Source: Lepidostoma basale (Eukaryota > Arthropoda > Insecta > Trichoptera > Lepidostomatidae). From it: a DNA stretch of 64,000 nt. Below the pieces are notes generated by a model. That model had not been told where the DNA came from. It searched no databases and saw only the letters and a list, made by a program, of their open reading frames with translations. Positions 1-11,214 of this stretch are shown one piece after another; positions within the stretch are counted from its first letter, which is position 1; each line of letters begins with the position of its first letter. The stretch is taken from positions 1,488,001 through 1,552,000 of the forward strand of contig JAHDVF020001336.1 in the NCBI GenBank assembly GCA_022606425.2, written 5' to 3'. Both the position numbers and the translations under genes were made by a program.

Positions 1-309
1 AAGCCAGAAGATCCAAGTCCAAGTGATGAGCGGAGAGATAAGTACGTCCTGTATAAACCAGCGTTTGAGATGTGGAAATACTGCAGAATGCTATTTATAT
101 CGTGGACCGATAGGGTAAGTAATGCAGGCATACTACGGAGAGCCAGAACCAATAGAGAGCTGTTGTCATGTGAAAGTTAGAAAAGTCTCATATTGGGGTC
201 ATGTGCTAAGGGGAGAAAAATACCACCTCCTTCGGTTGATATTAATAAGTAAATAGAAGGACGTCGGAGAGTTGTTAGAATGCAGTTGTCTTGGCTGCGA
301 AATAAAGCG
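1..309 (+). mobile_element. LINE-C 3' fragment, broken
   Basis: Translation gives a degraded post-RT tail (AGILRRARTNRELL, then LGSCAKGRK after a stop) matching the LINE-C copies at 10412, 30148 and 55725. Stops and frame changes interrupt it. The left end is cut by the window edge. Confidence 0.6.
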
Positions 310-1144
310 TGTTTTTTTTAAGGTTTGGTTTTTAAACTGGCAACATTGTTTCTACAGTCTGTCAATTTGACAGTTAACAGTCGATTTGTAGTCAATACAT
401 TTTGCCATTTTACTCATTTGCTCAATAAAGGTGTCGAAAATTGGACTTCACGATTGCGCTTCATTCGAGCTAGCCGTGGCGCTCATATGCCCGAAATCAT
501 ATTTAAACAACAATGGCATAAAATTATCTATTAAATAAAGCCAATATTATAGACATTAACGTTATTTTATTGTGTTTTTTTTTCACTGTGAATTTGTATA
601 CCTTTAAAAAAACGCCCTTTATATAACAACGATTAATAATACTTGTGTGTCTTATAGAACTTTCGACGTGTCTTTGTACGCAGGTGCGTCTTGAATGCGT
701 CAAATAACTAAAGATAGTTACAAAAAAACGAACTCGTCGTAATTATGTAATCTTGTCATGTCTTCTCATGGGTATGCCATTTTGGCACAGTTCTCCAAAA
801 CTATACCCATAGGTACAATTTTGGAGAAGAAAATCTTACTTCAGCGGTCTTTTAATAGAAGTTAAACCACAGAGAAGATTATACATTCTCTCACAGAAAA
901 TAGTACGTTTACTTTCTTCATTGTTCCGTTCACAATTTATTGTTATGTGGATAGGAGACCTCTACGCTGAATCAAAACCACTGTCCTACGTGATTAGACT
1001 CCAAACTGCTCCGGCGATACGAGACCTCTATTAACTAAACCTTTTGTTTCGCATTCATTGCGAAAGTTCTGCCAAAGAGTTTAGCAAAAAAAGGAACTCG
1101 AATCACGTTCTCTGAAAATTTTATGATTTCTTGAGAGTTATGGT
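310..1144. other. AT-rich stretch without recognised gene
   Basis: A 69-residue open frame lies at 325-534 but shows no family motif. I see no repeat shared with the rest of the window here. Confidence 0.5.
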
Positions 1145-1926
1145 TTAACCCTTAACGTACCGTGTTCAAAACAAAACACTCGCTCCCATGTGGTCAATTC
1201 AGTTTACCGCTAACTTTATCTATAAATATCAAGCATATGACTCGATGAATAAAAATTTAATTTATGTCATCTTGTAGGGAATTTCATTAGAAATAGATCG
1301 ATATCTATAACATACATGGATTATTTGAAAAACATATCATTATTAATTTTTTTCTGGAACCATGCGATTTCTGATATAGAATGACGAGACAGCATATGAA
1401 CAACTGACAGCAAGTATGAACTTGTCTCGCCCCGCCGCGCCGCGGCGCTATAATTTTACGTATGATAAACGCACCTAGGCAAAATGTATATTACGTTCAA
1501 GACAACGAGTACGTATTAATATTTGTCCCTTTTGGTAAAGTGTTAATATTTTTACAGTTCTGATATTATTAAGTTGCGTGCTGCGTTTCCGTCCACAATC
1601 GGTATTATTACGTATGAGAAAAGGCCAAACATATAATTTATAATACGTTCAAAACAGTGAGTAAGTATTTGTCACTTTTGATAAAGTTGTAAATATTAGC
1701 AAAACAAATTCTACCTTAACGCGAATGGAGGTGAGGGCAGTCTTAAAAATTTTGTTTTTTTGGGATGAAGGAAATAATTTTTTGCTTTTTTTATTAAGAA
1801 ATATTGAGAACACTTCAATGGAGGATTACAATTTTTTTTATAATATTAGGGTCCATAGGTTTTAAGAAAATCAACTTTAAATTGGCAGTGGAAACTCAAT
1901 TGACCACATAGCAACGCGACGGTTAA
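1145..1926 (+). mobile_element. TTAA-flanked non-autonomous DNA transposon, copy 1
   Basis: The element is bounded by TTAA on both sides. Its ends read CCCTTAACGTACCG (left) and, on the opposite strand at the right, CCGTCGCGTTGC. A near full-length copy lies in the opposite orientation at 18484-19277. TTAA target sites are typical of piggyBac and Kolobok elements; the CC-start favours piggyBac, but no transposase is present. A GC-rich patch (about 1430-1447) sits inside it. Confidence 0.75.
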
Positions 1927-2187
1927 ACCGTTTTGTTTTGCTATCATTATTCTCAAGGACGATCGCCAAGTTACGCATTTGGTGCTTTGTTTTGAAGTAA
2001 TCCCCAGAAGACGTTTTATTTTTTTCTGGAAAAAATTTGCCTCCCTATAATGGGTTACTCCAGTGAGGTGTTAAAACCATGTACTTAGTAAATGATCAAT
2101 TAATATATAAAATTATCTCATCGATCCAAATATCTGACTAAATTGAATGCTAATGTTTAATCCACTAATTATTAAAACTATTAAAAA

Positions 2188-2226
2188 ACACTACATATTT
2201 CGGAGGATACCTCTATCTTCAAGTAT
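2188..2226 (-). ncRNA. hammerhead-ribozyme-like motif (fold-back family 8)
   Basis: Read on the minus strand: a TTGAAGA box, an extra T... then a GAGG/CCTC hairpin, GAAAT, two loop bases and GTA. Bases before the box (ATAC) pair with those after GTA (GTGT), giving a 4-bp helix I with one wobble. The surrounding 2170-2300 sequence is one arm of the repeat at 49039-49413. Activity is not shown. Confidence 0.5.
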
Positions 2227-2587
2227 AAAAATATAATAAAAACTAAACAAAGAAAGACTAATATAAAACGCATTTAAAATTCCATACGATAATTCAAATT
2301 TAAAAATTAACCTGGGCTTTTTGTTATAAGTACTAATAATTACTTTTTTAACAGTAAGAACTAATAAATAATATTAAATAATAATAAAACATGTTGATTT
2401 ATAAAAAATATACATAATTTTTTTTTTTTACAAAAAACATACATTTGAAAAGACTTAATTTATATAGAAATTAATAAATGATTAATTTGCATTTGATTGC
2501 GAATGGGAGCTTGGGAGATTGAATGTCGACAAAGTATTTAAGGAGAAAGGAGTAAAAGTTTTTTTTAAAGTATTAATTAAAAGTTTA

Positions 2588-2675
2588 CTCTCATATACAG
2601 CCGCTTACGAAATCCCCCCCAGACACTGTCCATCTGGAAGACCACCTGAGCGATGGAAACCGGTCCTCTTCATCA
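2588..2675 (+). mobile_element. LINE-J tail fragment
   Basis: Encodes the TAYEIP..R.PPGRPPERW type tail seen at 5812-5885 (proline-rich GRPP.RW motif), here with small frame errors. Confidence 0.5.
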
Positions 2676-3446
2676 CTAACTAACTAACTAACTAACTAAC
2701 CATCACGCCGTCTCTCCGAAGGGGTAGGCAGAAATAATGGACTGCCACACGTTTCTTTCCTGACATATTTCTCTCGCTTCCTCAACATTCATACATCGTG
2801 TCATGCACGCGCGTCGATTTCTCTGACTCCTCACATGGCCGACATTCAATATTTGATTTATTTGATCGTGCCACGTTTTCCTCGGTCTTCCTCTATTTCT
2901 GGTTCCATTTACATCATTAACATATAATTTTTTTACCATTCTTTCTTCATTCATTCTTTCCATATGTCCAAACCATCTTAATGATCCTTTCATTATTTTG
3001 TTCATGACACCATCATTCGCACCGCATTCACTTCTTATATTTTCATTCGACACTCTATCATACACGGAGTATCCACACATTCGTCTAAGAGATCTCATTT
3101 CTACTGCATTTATTCTACTTTCATCCTTCTTTTGCCAGTTCCATGCTTCGCTTCCATACATAAGGGTCGGTAGAAGAACACCATTGTGCACTGCCATTCT
3201 AGCTTTTTGGATAGGTTTTTGTTTGCGATGACAACTTTAAGTGCACCATTCACTTTGTTGCCTGCCCCAACCCTTCTTTCAATATCCCTCTCCACTCGCC
3301 CATCTCTTGTAAACATACAACCTAAATACACGAACTCATCTACTTGCTCCAAATTTTCACCATTCACGCTAATGTTGCAGACTGTCATGGTTTCTTCCTA
3401 TTCAAAAATCATTACCTTAGACTTATTAACATTCATCATCAGATCA
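2676..3446 (-). mobile_element. LINE-A 3' end with (GTTA)n tail
   Basis: One of the best LINE-A copies. On the minus strand the translation runs from the end of the reverse transcriptase (VNGENLEQVDEFVYLGCMF) through the thumb/tail region (LMYGSEAWNWQKKDESRINAVEMRSLRRMCG) to LRWFGHMERM, GRPRKTWHDQIN and a final SAYPFGETA. A frameshift separates two overlapping frames (3110-3388 and 2703-3197). A tetranucleotide GTTA repeat at 2683-2700 follows the stop, as expected for a LINE 3' tail. The endonuclease and most of the RT are missing. RTE-like insect LINEs often annotated as craniofacial development protein 2-like share this tail; the class is inferred. Confidence 0.8.
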
Positions 3447-3515
3447 TCACAAGAGACATAATTTCTGTGCCACAGATCGTCAGATATATTAAAAGAAAAA
3501 TAATAAGAAATTGGA
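3447..3515 (+). mobile_element. LINE-J 3' terminal fragment
   Basis: Matches the last bases of the LINE-J copy at 5908-5960 (CACAGATCGTCAGAT followed by an A-rich tail). Confidence 0.5.
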
Positions 3516-4160
3516 AGCATTTTGCAGCGCTAAATTAAATTATGAAATCTTGGTTTGGAATGTAAATACATATTAGCATAACAAAGCCATTCTCGTCACG
3601 TAGTCTTGTACACTCCATACAACCTCAACATGATTCACAAAGGCGCACTTGGATTCTGCATAATTGACGAATCGGCTAGATTTCATGCGTTATTTCCTTG
3701 TTGGTGGACCTGACTCAACATTCATACTGACATTTCCGAGTACTGAATGATGGCATGGATGGAAGACGACGGGCATCCGTCATGAAAAGAAAATTCGGCG
3801 GGCATCCGTCATGCTGGAACCATATTTTTTTCTTGTATACAACAGGTGTGTATCCGTCTCACACATTGGTAAAAGTGCCGCTACTATCTGTCTCGCTCAC
3901 ACTTCGAAAAATAGCTTTTAGTCTGTCAGAAAAAAATGTTTAAAACTGGATTTTATAACAAAAAAATTGTCCACACCTAATTTATGAAATAATCAAGCAA
4001 GTGTTATATCATTTTGGAATTCTTTTTAAATGCGCCAACTTTTAAAGCATAGTACATTTTATTTTCAGTCCAGTCAGTTAAAATTGGGCGTAGTATTAAT
4101 TTTGAATACTTGGTTATGCAAAAAGTAGTAGGATTAAATCTTAAAATATAAAAAAAAACT
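3516..4160. other. no recognised gene
   Basis: AT-rich. A GGCATCCGTCATG-type 13-base segment occurs twice near 3768 and 3800 (short direct repeat). Nothing else is supported. Confidence 0.4.
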
Positions 4161-4639
4161 AACTATGTAACTAAGTAACCATCACGCCGTCTCTCCGAAG
4201 GGGTACGCAGAAAGAATGGACTGTCACACTTTTCTTTCCTGACATATTTCTATAGCTTCCTCAACATTCATACATCGTGTCACGCACGCGCGTCGATTTT
4301 TCTGACTCCTCACATGGTCGACATTCAATATTTGATTAATTTGATCGTGCCACGCTTTCCTCGGTCTTCCTCTATTTCTGGTTCCATTTACATCGTTAAC
4401 ATATAGATTTTTAACCATTCTTTCTTTATTCATTCTTTCCATATGTCCAAATCATCTTATTGATCCTTTCATAATTTTGTTCATAACACCATCATTCGCA
4501 CCGCATTCACTTCTTATATTTTCATTCGACACTTTATCATACACAGAGTATCTACACATTCGTCTAAGAGATCTCATTTCTACTGCATTTATTCTACTTT
4601 CATCCTTCTTTTGCCAGTTCCATGCTTCGCTTCCATAAT
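4161..4639 (-). mobile_element. LINE-A 3' fragment, 5'-truncated
   Basis: Starts (its 3' end, left) with a degraded GTTA tail and the CCATCACGCCGTCTC terminus. It codes for MERMNKERMVKNLYVNDVNG and GRPRKAWHDQIN. It ends abruptly after the EAWNWQ region, consistent with 5' truncation during target-primed reverse transcription. Confidence 0.75.
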
Positions 4640-5087
4640 ATATTTGATACTGTTTAAATTGCGTAAATCAGAAAATACTTAACTTTTTCAGAACACAGTG
4701 TATAAAGCTTGTTTTGGTATGTTGTTTGGTTTTTAATCCAACGCGATCGATACACCAATGTTGTTTGGGTACCCATTGCAATAATGTTAACCTTTAAAAA
4801 TTAGGATGGCAGGGTTGATTGCCCTCAGTGTTGTTATAGAGACCACAAATGGTGTGAACCCGGGTGTTTGCGGCACGCTGGTTGTGATACTTCAAAGTCT
4901 TTGGTTACGGACATTAAATCCCACCCCTCGCCAATTTGAAAAGCTTTTGTGAAAACAAACAAACGAGAGTGATAATGAGAACCAAGCGATATAATTAAGA
5001 ACACATTAAAAACAATTATTTATCTTAAAATGTTTCGTTTTTCACGACTTTTTATACTCGTATCATTAAGGGTATATGGTACAATAA
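4640..5087. other. no recognised gene
   Basis: The segment 4805-4945 is more GC-rich than its surroundings but has no long frame or repeat partner in this window. Confidence 0.35.
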
Positions 5088-5190
5088 TGCACTAGAAATG
5101 AGATATCTTATACGAATGCTATGAGTCTCTAATGTCAATATAAGAAATGAATGCATTGCGAATGAACATGTAGTGTTGTGAACAAAATAA
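5088..5190 (+). mobile_element. LINE-A fragment
   Basis: Plus-strand version of the LINE-A segment encoding EMRSLRRM...MNKIMKG, stopping exactly where SINE-B begins. Confidence 0.55.
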
Positions 5191-5193
5191 TGA

Positions 5194-5257
5194 AAAGGTG
5201 GTGGTCTAGGGGATAGAGCGCTTGGCTCCTGATCCAGGGGACTTGGGTTCAAGCCCT
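5194..5257 (+). mobile_element. SINE-B, tRNA-like head
   Basis: Contains an A-box-like TGGTCTAGGGG and a B-box-like GGGTTCAAGCC about 45 bases apart, the spacing of a tRNA internal promoter. A second, opposite copy lies at 8650-8745. No good cloverleaf acceptor stem is visible, so a SINE or tRNA-derived relic is more likely than a tRNA gene. Confidence 0.55.
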
Positions 5258-5357
5258 TCATTCTTTCCATATGTCTAAACTATCTTAATGATCCTTTCAT
5301 TATTTTGTTCATAACACCATCATTCGCACCGCATTCACTTATTATATTTCGACACCG
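5258..5357 (-). mobile_element. LINE-A fragment, inverted to its neighbour
   Basis: Minus-strand LINE-A sequence (CATTCTTTCCATATGTC through TTCGACAC), covering the same region as the plus-strand piece at 5088-5190, with SINE-B between them. Confidence 0.6.
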
Positions 5358-5935
5358 CATTAATAGCAGAGTCTGAAGATGACCTGCAAAGAATGTTGTA
5401 CAAATTTCACACAGTATCCCAAAGGCTAAATATGGCTATATCAGTCAACAAAACAAAAAGTCTCACTATATCTAGGCAACCTGCAAGATGTAAACTGACT
5501 GTTGATGATATACCTGTGGAGCAGGTGATGAGTTTCAGGTATTTGGGAGTGGAGATCTGCAGCCAAAGTGACCTTTATACCGAAGTACGTGAACAAGTCA
5601 GTAAAGCCTCTGCCGTGTCAGGATGCCTGAAGAATCTGGTCTGGAAAAACAAGCACATGCGTATCGACAGCAAGATCAGAATCTACAAAACATGACGATC
5701 GTGTCCGCAACGCAGACATAAGAAAAACCTGCGAAATAGAGGATATCGTTCAGTGGAGTAGATCCAGAAGAAAATACTGGAGGGACCATGTAGCCCGAAT
5801 GGATGGTGACAGACTCGCATATACAGCCGCCTATGAAATCCCTTCCGGACACCGCCCACCTGGAAGACCGCCTAAGAGATGGAGGGACAGCTGGATCTCA
5901 TCATCCGACGAGATATGATTTCCGGGTCACAGATC
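5358..5935 (+). mobile_element. LINE-J RT C-terminus and tail, broken
   Basis: The intact frame 5393-5695 reads DDLQRMLYKFHTVSQRLNMA then KTKSLTISRQPARCKL and FRYLGVEI, the connection between the YADD strand and the thumb in this LINE group. After a stop at 5693 the tail continues in other frames (NADIRKTCEIEDIV, GRPPKRW-like). It ends in an AAG-rich 3' tail (about 5946-5966). The ADD motif itself is lost upstream. Confidence 0.7.
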
Positions 5936-5965
5936 GTCAGATCTATCAAAAGAAGAAGAAGAAGA

Positions 5966-6115
5966 CTATCATACACATAGTATCAACACATTCGTCTAAG
6001 AGATCTAATTTCTACTGCATTTATTCTACTTTAATCCTTCTTTTGCCAGTTCCATCCTTCGCTTCCATACACAAGGGTCGGTAGAAGAACACCATTGTGT
6101 ACTGCCATTCTCTAT
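5966..6115 (-). mobile_element. LINE-A fragment
   Basis: Minus-strand LINE-A segment around GSEAWNWQKK and the preceding AVHNGVLLPTL. Confidence 0.65.
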
Positions 6116-6159
6116 GGTAGAATTTTAATAGAAAGAGTAAGAAAGTTGACGAGTGACAA

Positions 6160-6267
6160 AGTTTGGTGTTTGTCGATTTGCAAAAAGCATATGATTACGT
6201 TAATAGAGTAAAGTTGTGGAAAATATTGTCTGAATATGGAATAAGTACAAAACTGATTATTGAATGA
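6160..6267 (+). mobile_element. reverse transcriptase motif-A fragment
   Basis: One frame reads SLVFVDLQKAYDYVNRVKLW then KILSEYGISTKLI before a stop. VFVDLQKAYD is RT motif A with the first catalytic aspartate. No YADD motif follows. It probably belongs to a LINE-A-type element. Confidence 0.65.
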
Positions 6268-6670
6268 CTAGGATTCAAACTTAAAATATAATAATATATA
6301 AATGGAAGCACCGACTGATGTGTTGTGTCGGTACATGATCTCATGTTGCATATGTGTGTCATAAGAACATAAGTAATCATTATAAACAAAGTAACATGCG
6401 TTTAATTATGTCGTTTAAACTATTATTCTCGTACAAGTATTGCATTGGAATGCACATCTGCATAATTAACACAAAACGAATATGCAATGAGCCATTTATT
6501 GTTATTGTTTTGTTAGTTTCTGTAACTGTTTGCAAAATAAATACATTATAAATCTCACACATACACACAGCTGGGAATCAGCTTCGTAGGAGGCCAATTT
6601 CTCTCGAAAAAAATCGTTCTCTTTATTCTTCTCTTAATTCTTATTATACATCTTAAATAATAATACTGTA

Positions 6671-6763
6671 ATATTTTTTTGTGAATGTATACATATACTT
6701 ATATACGAATACTGGATTTCACCCACATGTATAAGTATTTCGTATACATTCACAAAAAAATAT
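6671..6763. repeat. short fold-back (inverted repeat)
   Basis: Arms of about 20 bp (ATTTTTTTGTGAATGTATAC and its complement) enclose about 50 bp containing further partial inverted symmetry (ATACTTATA / TATAAGTAT). Confidence 0.7.
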
Positions 6764-7400
6764 ATTGTAATCATATCTGGTCAAATGTTTGGCATATAGA
6801 TAGAAGTGACATCTCCAGGCGGCTTCTAACAATGCGCTAATGGCGGTAAAGCCTTTCACATTGTGTTTAAAAGATGTTCTGCTTAATGCTTAATAAACAT
6901 AAATCTCCATAGATGGCGTTAGTATGTAGATTATATATAGAGTAATCTTAAAAAGATTAACATATGTAATCAAAATCTTCATAGATGGCACATTGAAACT
7001 GACATGTGAAATCTGGCATAGGACTTTCACATATATATACAACTTCCAAAAATTTGTCAGACATGGTCATAAAGAAAGGTGGAATGGGGAATGTTGTAAT
7101 TACATAAAGCGTGCGCTTAACCCAACCAATGACAGTTCATAAGTCCTGTAAACACCTTGATCAACCATATTCAGTTTCCAATTTGCATCTTCGTCTCTAT
7201 TGAGATACAATTAAATCATGAATAATATTGTATTTTACAAGATATGCTTTCCTTATTTTTAATATTTCTCTTGCCTCTTGTCACCAGTCATTGTTACCAG
7301 TGTATGAAGACAGATTAATTACCTCATTTATTAATTAATATGAATAAATAGTTGAAGAACGATATGTTTAGTCTTATGAAGGTATTATCAATGTAATATT
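6764..7400. other. no recognised gene
   Basis: Noncoding, AT-rich. A sentence-length similarity (proline of a shared noncoding repeat) exists between about 7030-7150 and 51630-51750 in opposite orientation: CATTGGTTGGGTTAA-type sequence and ACATTCCCCATTC occur in both. I read this as another old dispersed repeat. Confidence 0.4.
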
Positions 7401-7404
7401 TAAT

Positions 7405-7615
7405 AAAAACTTAGCATGGAGAAATATGTCATTCCCACAAAATAATATAAATCTTCAAGAAAACAGGCGTTTTCAATCAAATTAATTATTTAATATGGAA
7501 TTTTAAAGGCTAGCCTTTGAATCGCCACATTTGAAAATGCATGACACTCTAGCTAGACGAAGTATGTCACTCCCATAAAATAGAATACAATAAACCTTCT
7601 GAAAAACGGACGTTT
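7405..7615 (+). repeat. family-3 hammerhead repeat remnants
   Basis: Two degraded pieces (ATATGTCATTCCCAC and GTATGTCACTCCCAT, each followed by an AAAACAGGCGTTTTC-like segment) match the 3' part of the repeats at 48355, 50660 and 53121. The CTGANGA side is not recognisable. Confidence 0.45.
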
Positions 7616-7854
7616 TCATCAATATTGAATATATAAGGCCTAAGTCGGGGGGACCTGACATAGCACTCCAAGAAGAAGAAGTGGTTAATGCCTTAAGTTT
7701 ATTAATATTTATAAATACTCAGCTATATAGGGGTAAATTAAATTGGGGTGAAGTAGAATGTTTTTTTTTATGTTTAAAATAATTACTCTATACAATTTGT
7801 TTATAGCTATTTATATTATATTACTGATTCTTGAAACTTCATATTATTACACGT

Positions 7855-8008
7855 GTTAGTAGCTAATCTATCGCCATTTTATTTTCACGCGAATTCTACA
7901 ACAGACCATAGACAGTGTAACAATCACACTGCAATCGCTGGGAATCGAACCCGGGACCTTCGGTGTGGCAGTCGTAGCCCTTGCTACTCGGTCACGAAAG
8001 TCGTCACG
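7855..8008 (-). mobile_element. SINE-A
   Basis: Minus-strand tRNA-derived head: A box about GAGTAGCAAGGGC and B box GGTTCGATTCC (7941-7951 on the complement). These are followed by the conserved body AATGGCGATAGATT. The 3' hairpin part is missing. RNA polymerase III transcription is inferred from the boxes. Confidence 0.75.
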
Positions 8009-8009
8009 T

Positions 8010-8093
8010 ATTAAATAAATGTGGTATTTTAATACATAAATGTGGTATTTTATTAAATAAATGTGGTGTTTTATTAAATAAACGTGGCATTTC
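8010..8093. repeat. 21-bp minisatellite, 4 copies
   Basis: Four tandem units of ATTAAATAAATGTGGTATTTT with a few changes, directly abutting the head of the SINE-A copy. Confidence 0.85.
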
Positions 8094-8479
8094 ATTAATA
8101 TTATTTATTGAAACAAGAGATTTGAATTTCCAGACGTGCTATCCGACGTAATGCCGAAAGAAAGAGAATAGATAAATTTCTTGATAACAGTTAATAGTGT
8201 TAACATAATAGGTAATAGTGTTTTTTCAGGGGGCGCTTGATTTTGATTCCGGACAAGGGGTAGCAGGCTAAACAAGTTTGAGAAACTATGGTTTATATTA
8301 ACCTTGATATTATTTCTCGTGGTTGTGACAGCTTGGCGTACGTCTTGATGAACATTTATTAAGATAAAATATGTAATTAAGACATGCGTCGCGAATTGAA
8401 TGGTTTAATGCTTCATTGCTTTGTATAAATTTAATTTATTGAAATATATTACTGAATACAGTAAAAATCGACAAGTGCT

Positions 8480-8530
8480 GAATAGCCACAAGAGCTGAAC
8501 CTCCGTAAGCCAGAGGATTAGGAGTCAAAG
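8480..8530 (+). repeat. fragment shared with the hAT MITE relative
   Basis: ATAGCCACAAGAGCTGAACC also occurs at about 30670-30690, inside the hAT MITE relative. The first bases of the window (AAGCCAGAAGAT) may be a further remnant. Confidence 0.45.
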
Positions 8531-8649
8531 TCCAAGGTGTATGAATAAGTTTTATTATTATTTTATGGGAATGATATTAGAATCAATAATATTATAATTT
8601 ATTTTACAATCTTCGATATGAGCAGAAAATAGCTCATTATTAAGAAGAA

Positions 8650-8800
8650 GGAATCTGGTCGTTGTCCAGGCATGTACCCATGTCCCCTGGATCAGGAACC
8701 AAGCGTTCCATCCCCTAGATCACCACCTAATCGGCATTGGAAAGGCATTGTATTTTCCTAGTGCGCCCTTGGAGTAATTGATTTTACAAAGCGGCGCACT
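8650..8800 (-). mobile_element. SINE-B
   Basis: Reverse complement carries GATCTAGGGGATGG (A-box side), TGATCCAGGGGAC and GGGTACATGCC (B-box side), matching 5194-5257. It extends upstream into a body containing GGCGCACT that the other copy lacks. Confidence 0.55.
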
Positions 8801-8894
8801 TAAAATATAAGTCATCAAAATAATAATAATAATTGTAAAATGTCAATTAAATGTTATTTAAATAACTTTTATTTTTTTTTAAATACGTATATGT

Positions 8895-8985
8895 AATGGC
8901 AATGACATGTTTCACCTTTTGAAGTCATTATTAAATAAGATTTGATAATTACATAGCAATGCGAAACATGTCACTCTTAAAATAT
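8895..8985. repeat. family-3 fold-back with hammerhead-like cores
   Basis: Two opposed arms each contain GAAACATGTCA. The plus arm (8937-8978) has TTGATAA, a weak hairpin, GAAAC-AT-GTC, and a helix I of AAGA pairing with TCTT. The minus arm (about 8904-8928) is more degraded. Confidence 0.5.
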
Positions 8986-9579
8986 ATTAAATTATATACA
9001 GTAAAATAATAATAAAACTTAATATACAATATATCATAAAGGATTTTTTTGTAATGAATATTTTTATTTTTATTATTTCTTAATTACATAAATAAAGGCA
9101 ATGTTCATATGTGTACTCTATAGACTTAAAAATTACTCGATGGATTTCGCTGAAAATTTCACAGTTTATTCTAAGTACTAGGAGTGTTAAGACGTGTTAC
9201 AAAAAAATCAGATTAAGAAACACGTGTTACGAATGTTTCCGGACGTAGTCTGATTATACAGTTTAATAAAATAAAATATAAAAAAACAGAAAATGCAAAA
9301 TTGAGTTAGAGCAAGAATTTAAGACGTTACGTATTTCGTGAGGCGTGAAAAATGTATGAAAATAAATTGAAACTCTCCATTACACCTCGCCAGAACACAC
9401 AGTCTTATCATCGTACCCATATTAGATAGTAATATTACGCCTCGCTTCAAATCTCATGTACACAAAAAACATTTATTCTAAATTTCGCATCATTTTGCCA
9501 AAGTTTTTTCACCTTATCTTTTATTGTACATCTGCTTTGTATGGCAGTGGAGGAGCTAGAAACAAAATATCAAATCACA

Positions 9580-9636
9580 CTTCTTCTTCTTCCCTTGGTG
9601 TCAAGTCAGCTTCCCTGATGTTGACTATCACTCGTC
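9580..9636 (-). mobile_element. LINE-C 3' terminus fragment
   Basis: The (CTT)n followed by GTTGACTATCACTCG matches the 3' terminus of LINE-C at 17263-17320. Confidence 0.4.
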
Positions 9637-9740
9637 AAATCGACATTAGAAACAGGGAGAGACCCCCCATACGATGGTCCGACGATATACAAAAATTTGC
9701 TGGTTATTGGATGCGAAAGGCACAAGAATATATATAAGGT
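9637..9740 (+). mobile_element. LINE-E tail fragment
   Basis: Encodes RPPIRWSDDIQKFAGYWMRKAQ, the GRPP.RW.DD.....G..W..AQ tail of the LINE-E group. Confidence 0.5.
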
Positions 9741-10411
9741 TCCCACCACCACCCGAGACTGTAATAGGACGCAGCGACGCCCTTTCGTCAGTCTCGCTGC
9801 ACTATCTAGGCCTGTTCCTTATCCATCCGGGACTTACGTTAATTTAATTTAGCCTTTTCTTGTCATCAATCAAAAGGGTGACAGACCACATTTAATTTAT
9901 TATTTTAACCTTATATATCTCCCGCGTGGCCTCACATCTTTTTATTATTAAATAAAATCAGAAGTAAATATTATATAAAGCACACCTTAAATTAGTTAAA
10001 AAAAAACACATTAAAATTATATAAAACACACATTAATTCACAATACACAATAGGACAAATATATAACAAACTAAATTTTAAAACAGGAAGAAGATAGTGT
10101 ATGAGGGAGGCGGGAAAATGTTAAGTAAGAATGAATAAATTGGGATGGGATGGATGGAGGATAGGTTTTAGAAAGAGCAGAAATGAATTTAAAAAAAAAC
10201 AGTATACATAAAAGACACATTATAAACAGAAAAGTAGATCAGAACACACCCACCAAGGGGCAGTAGGCACAAGAATAGGCTTAGGGAGAAGAAGAAGAAT
10301 AATAATAATTGGATATGTGTGACGTTGCTTCGTCCTGCTGGAACCAGTTTAATTGCTTGTAGCCAGGAAAATTTTGCAATTCAGGCACTAACAAGCTGTC
10401 CAACATCTCCA
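9741..10411. other. no recognised gene
   Basis: Noncoding, with A-rich patches. CACCACCACCCGAGACTG near 9748 is unrelated to other repeats here. Confidence 0.35.
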
Positions 10412-10900
10412 CATCTTCTTCTTAAATTGCCCTGTCGGGTCCCCCCAACATTGGCGATCACCTCGGCGAACCTGTCCCTGTCCTGCGCCGCTCGAGACAT
10501 CTCTTCCACACTTCGGATGCCGGTCCACTCCCTCACGTTTCGCAGCCAGGACATTTGTCTCCTTCCGGGCCCTCAGCGTCCCTCAATTTTTCCCTCCAAT
10601 ATCAGTTGGAGAAGGTGGTACTTTTTCCCACGCAGTATATGACCCAGATGTGAGATCTTTCGAACCTTGATAGTTGATTGTTCCTTGTCAACATTAGCTC
10701 GCTTCAGGACTTCGGTATTGGTAACCATGCCTGTCCAGGGAACTCTGAGCATTCGGCGATGGAGCCACATTTCAAATGCTTCCAGTCTGTTCATTGAGTT
10801 AACTTTCAAGGTCCACGTTTTACATCCGTACAATAAAACAGACCACACATAGCATTTGATCATCAAATCAAATGCAATCTCCACATAACGCTCTGAATTC
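10412..10900 (-). mobile_element. LINE-C 3' end
   Basis: Frame 10573-10884 on the minus strand reads MIKCYVWSVLLYGCKTWTLK, then MNRLEAFEMWLHRRMLRVPW, HLGHILRGKKY. The following part (10412-10572) encodes the RQMSWLRNVREW tail in another frame. It ends at an AAG-rich tail, seen as CTTCTTCTT at 10418. Upstream RT is missing. Tail similar to other insect endonuclease-reverse transcriptase ORFs. Confidence 0.75.
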
Positions 10901-11214
10901 TAACATAAGCTTTATTTTGAGACACTTTGTATTATATTTAGCTTGAACTCAAAAACAATTCTTCGGAAATTGGAATATTCCACTTCCGAGTTCAGAAGCG
11001 GATTGTGTAGTTATGTACTTACGAGTTAGTAGAGAAACTTCAACACTTAGTGGCAAGAGGAATTAGCAAGAACCGGTCCATTCAGGTGTATGTACTAGTT
11101 CTACAAGCACCCTTAATGGGCTTCTCTTAGCTTCTTGAAGATAACTTTGAAAAGGCATAATAAACTTTCTCAACAGATTATGAACCACGAAAAATAAATT
11201 ACCTTCTACATTCA

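Noticed and set aside
325..534. 69-codon open frame
   Set aside because: No motif, repeat or codon signal; expected by chance in AT-rich DNA.
2683..2700. telomere-like TTAG repeat
   Set aside because: The insect telomere unit is TTAGG; this GTTA run is always attached to a LINE-A 3' end.
7939..7995. tRNA gene suggested by A and B boxes (also at 28350, 33780, 44500, 50590, 54030)
   Set aside because: The boxes recur in a longer conserved unit with a common body and A-rich end and no good acceptor stem; they are SINE-A heads.
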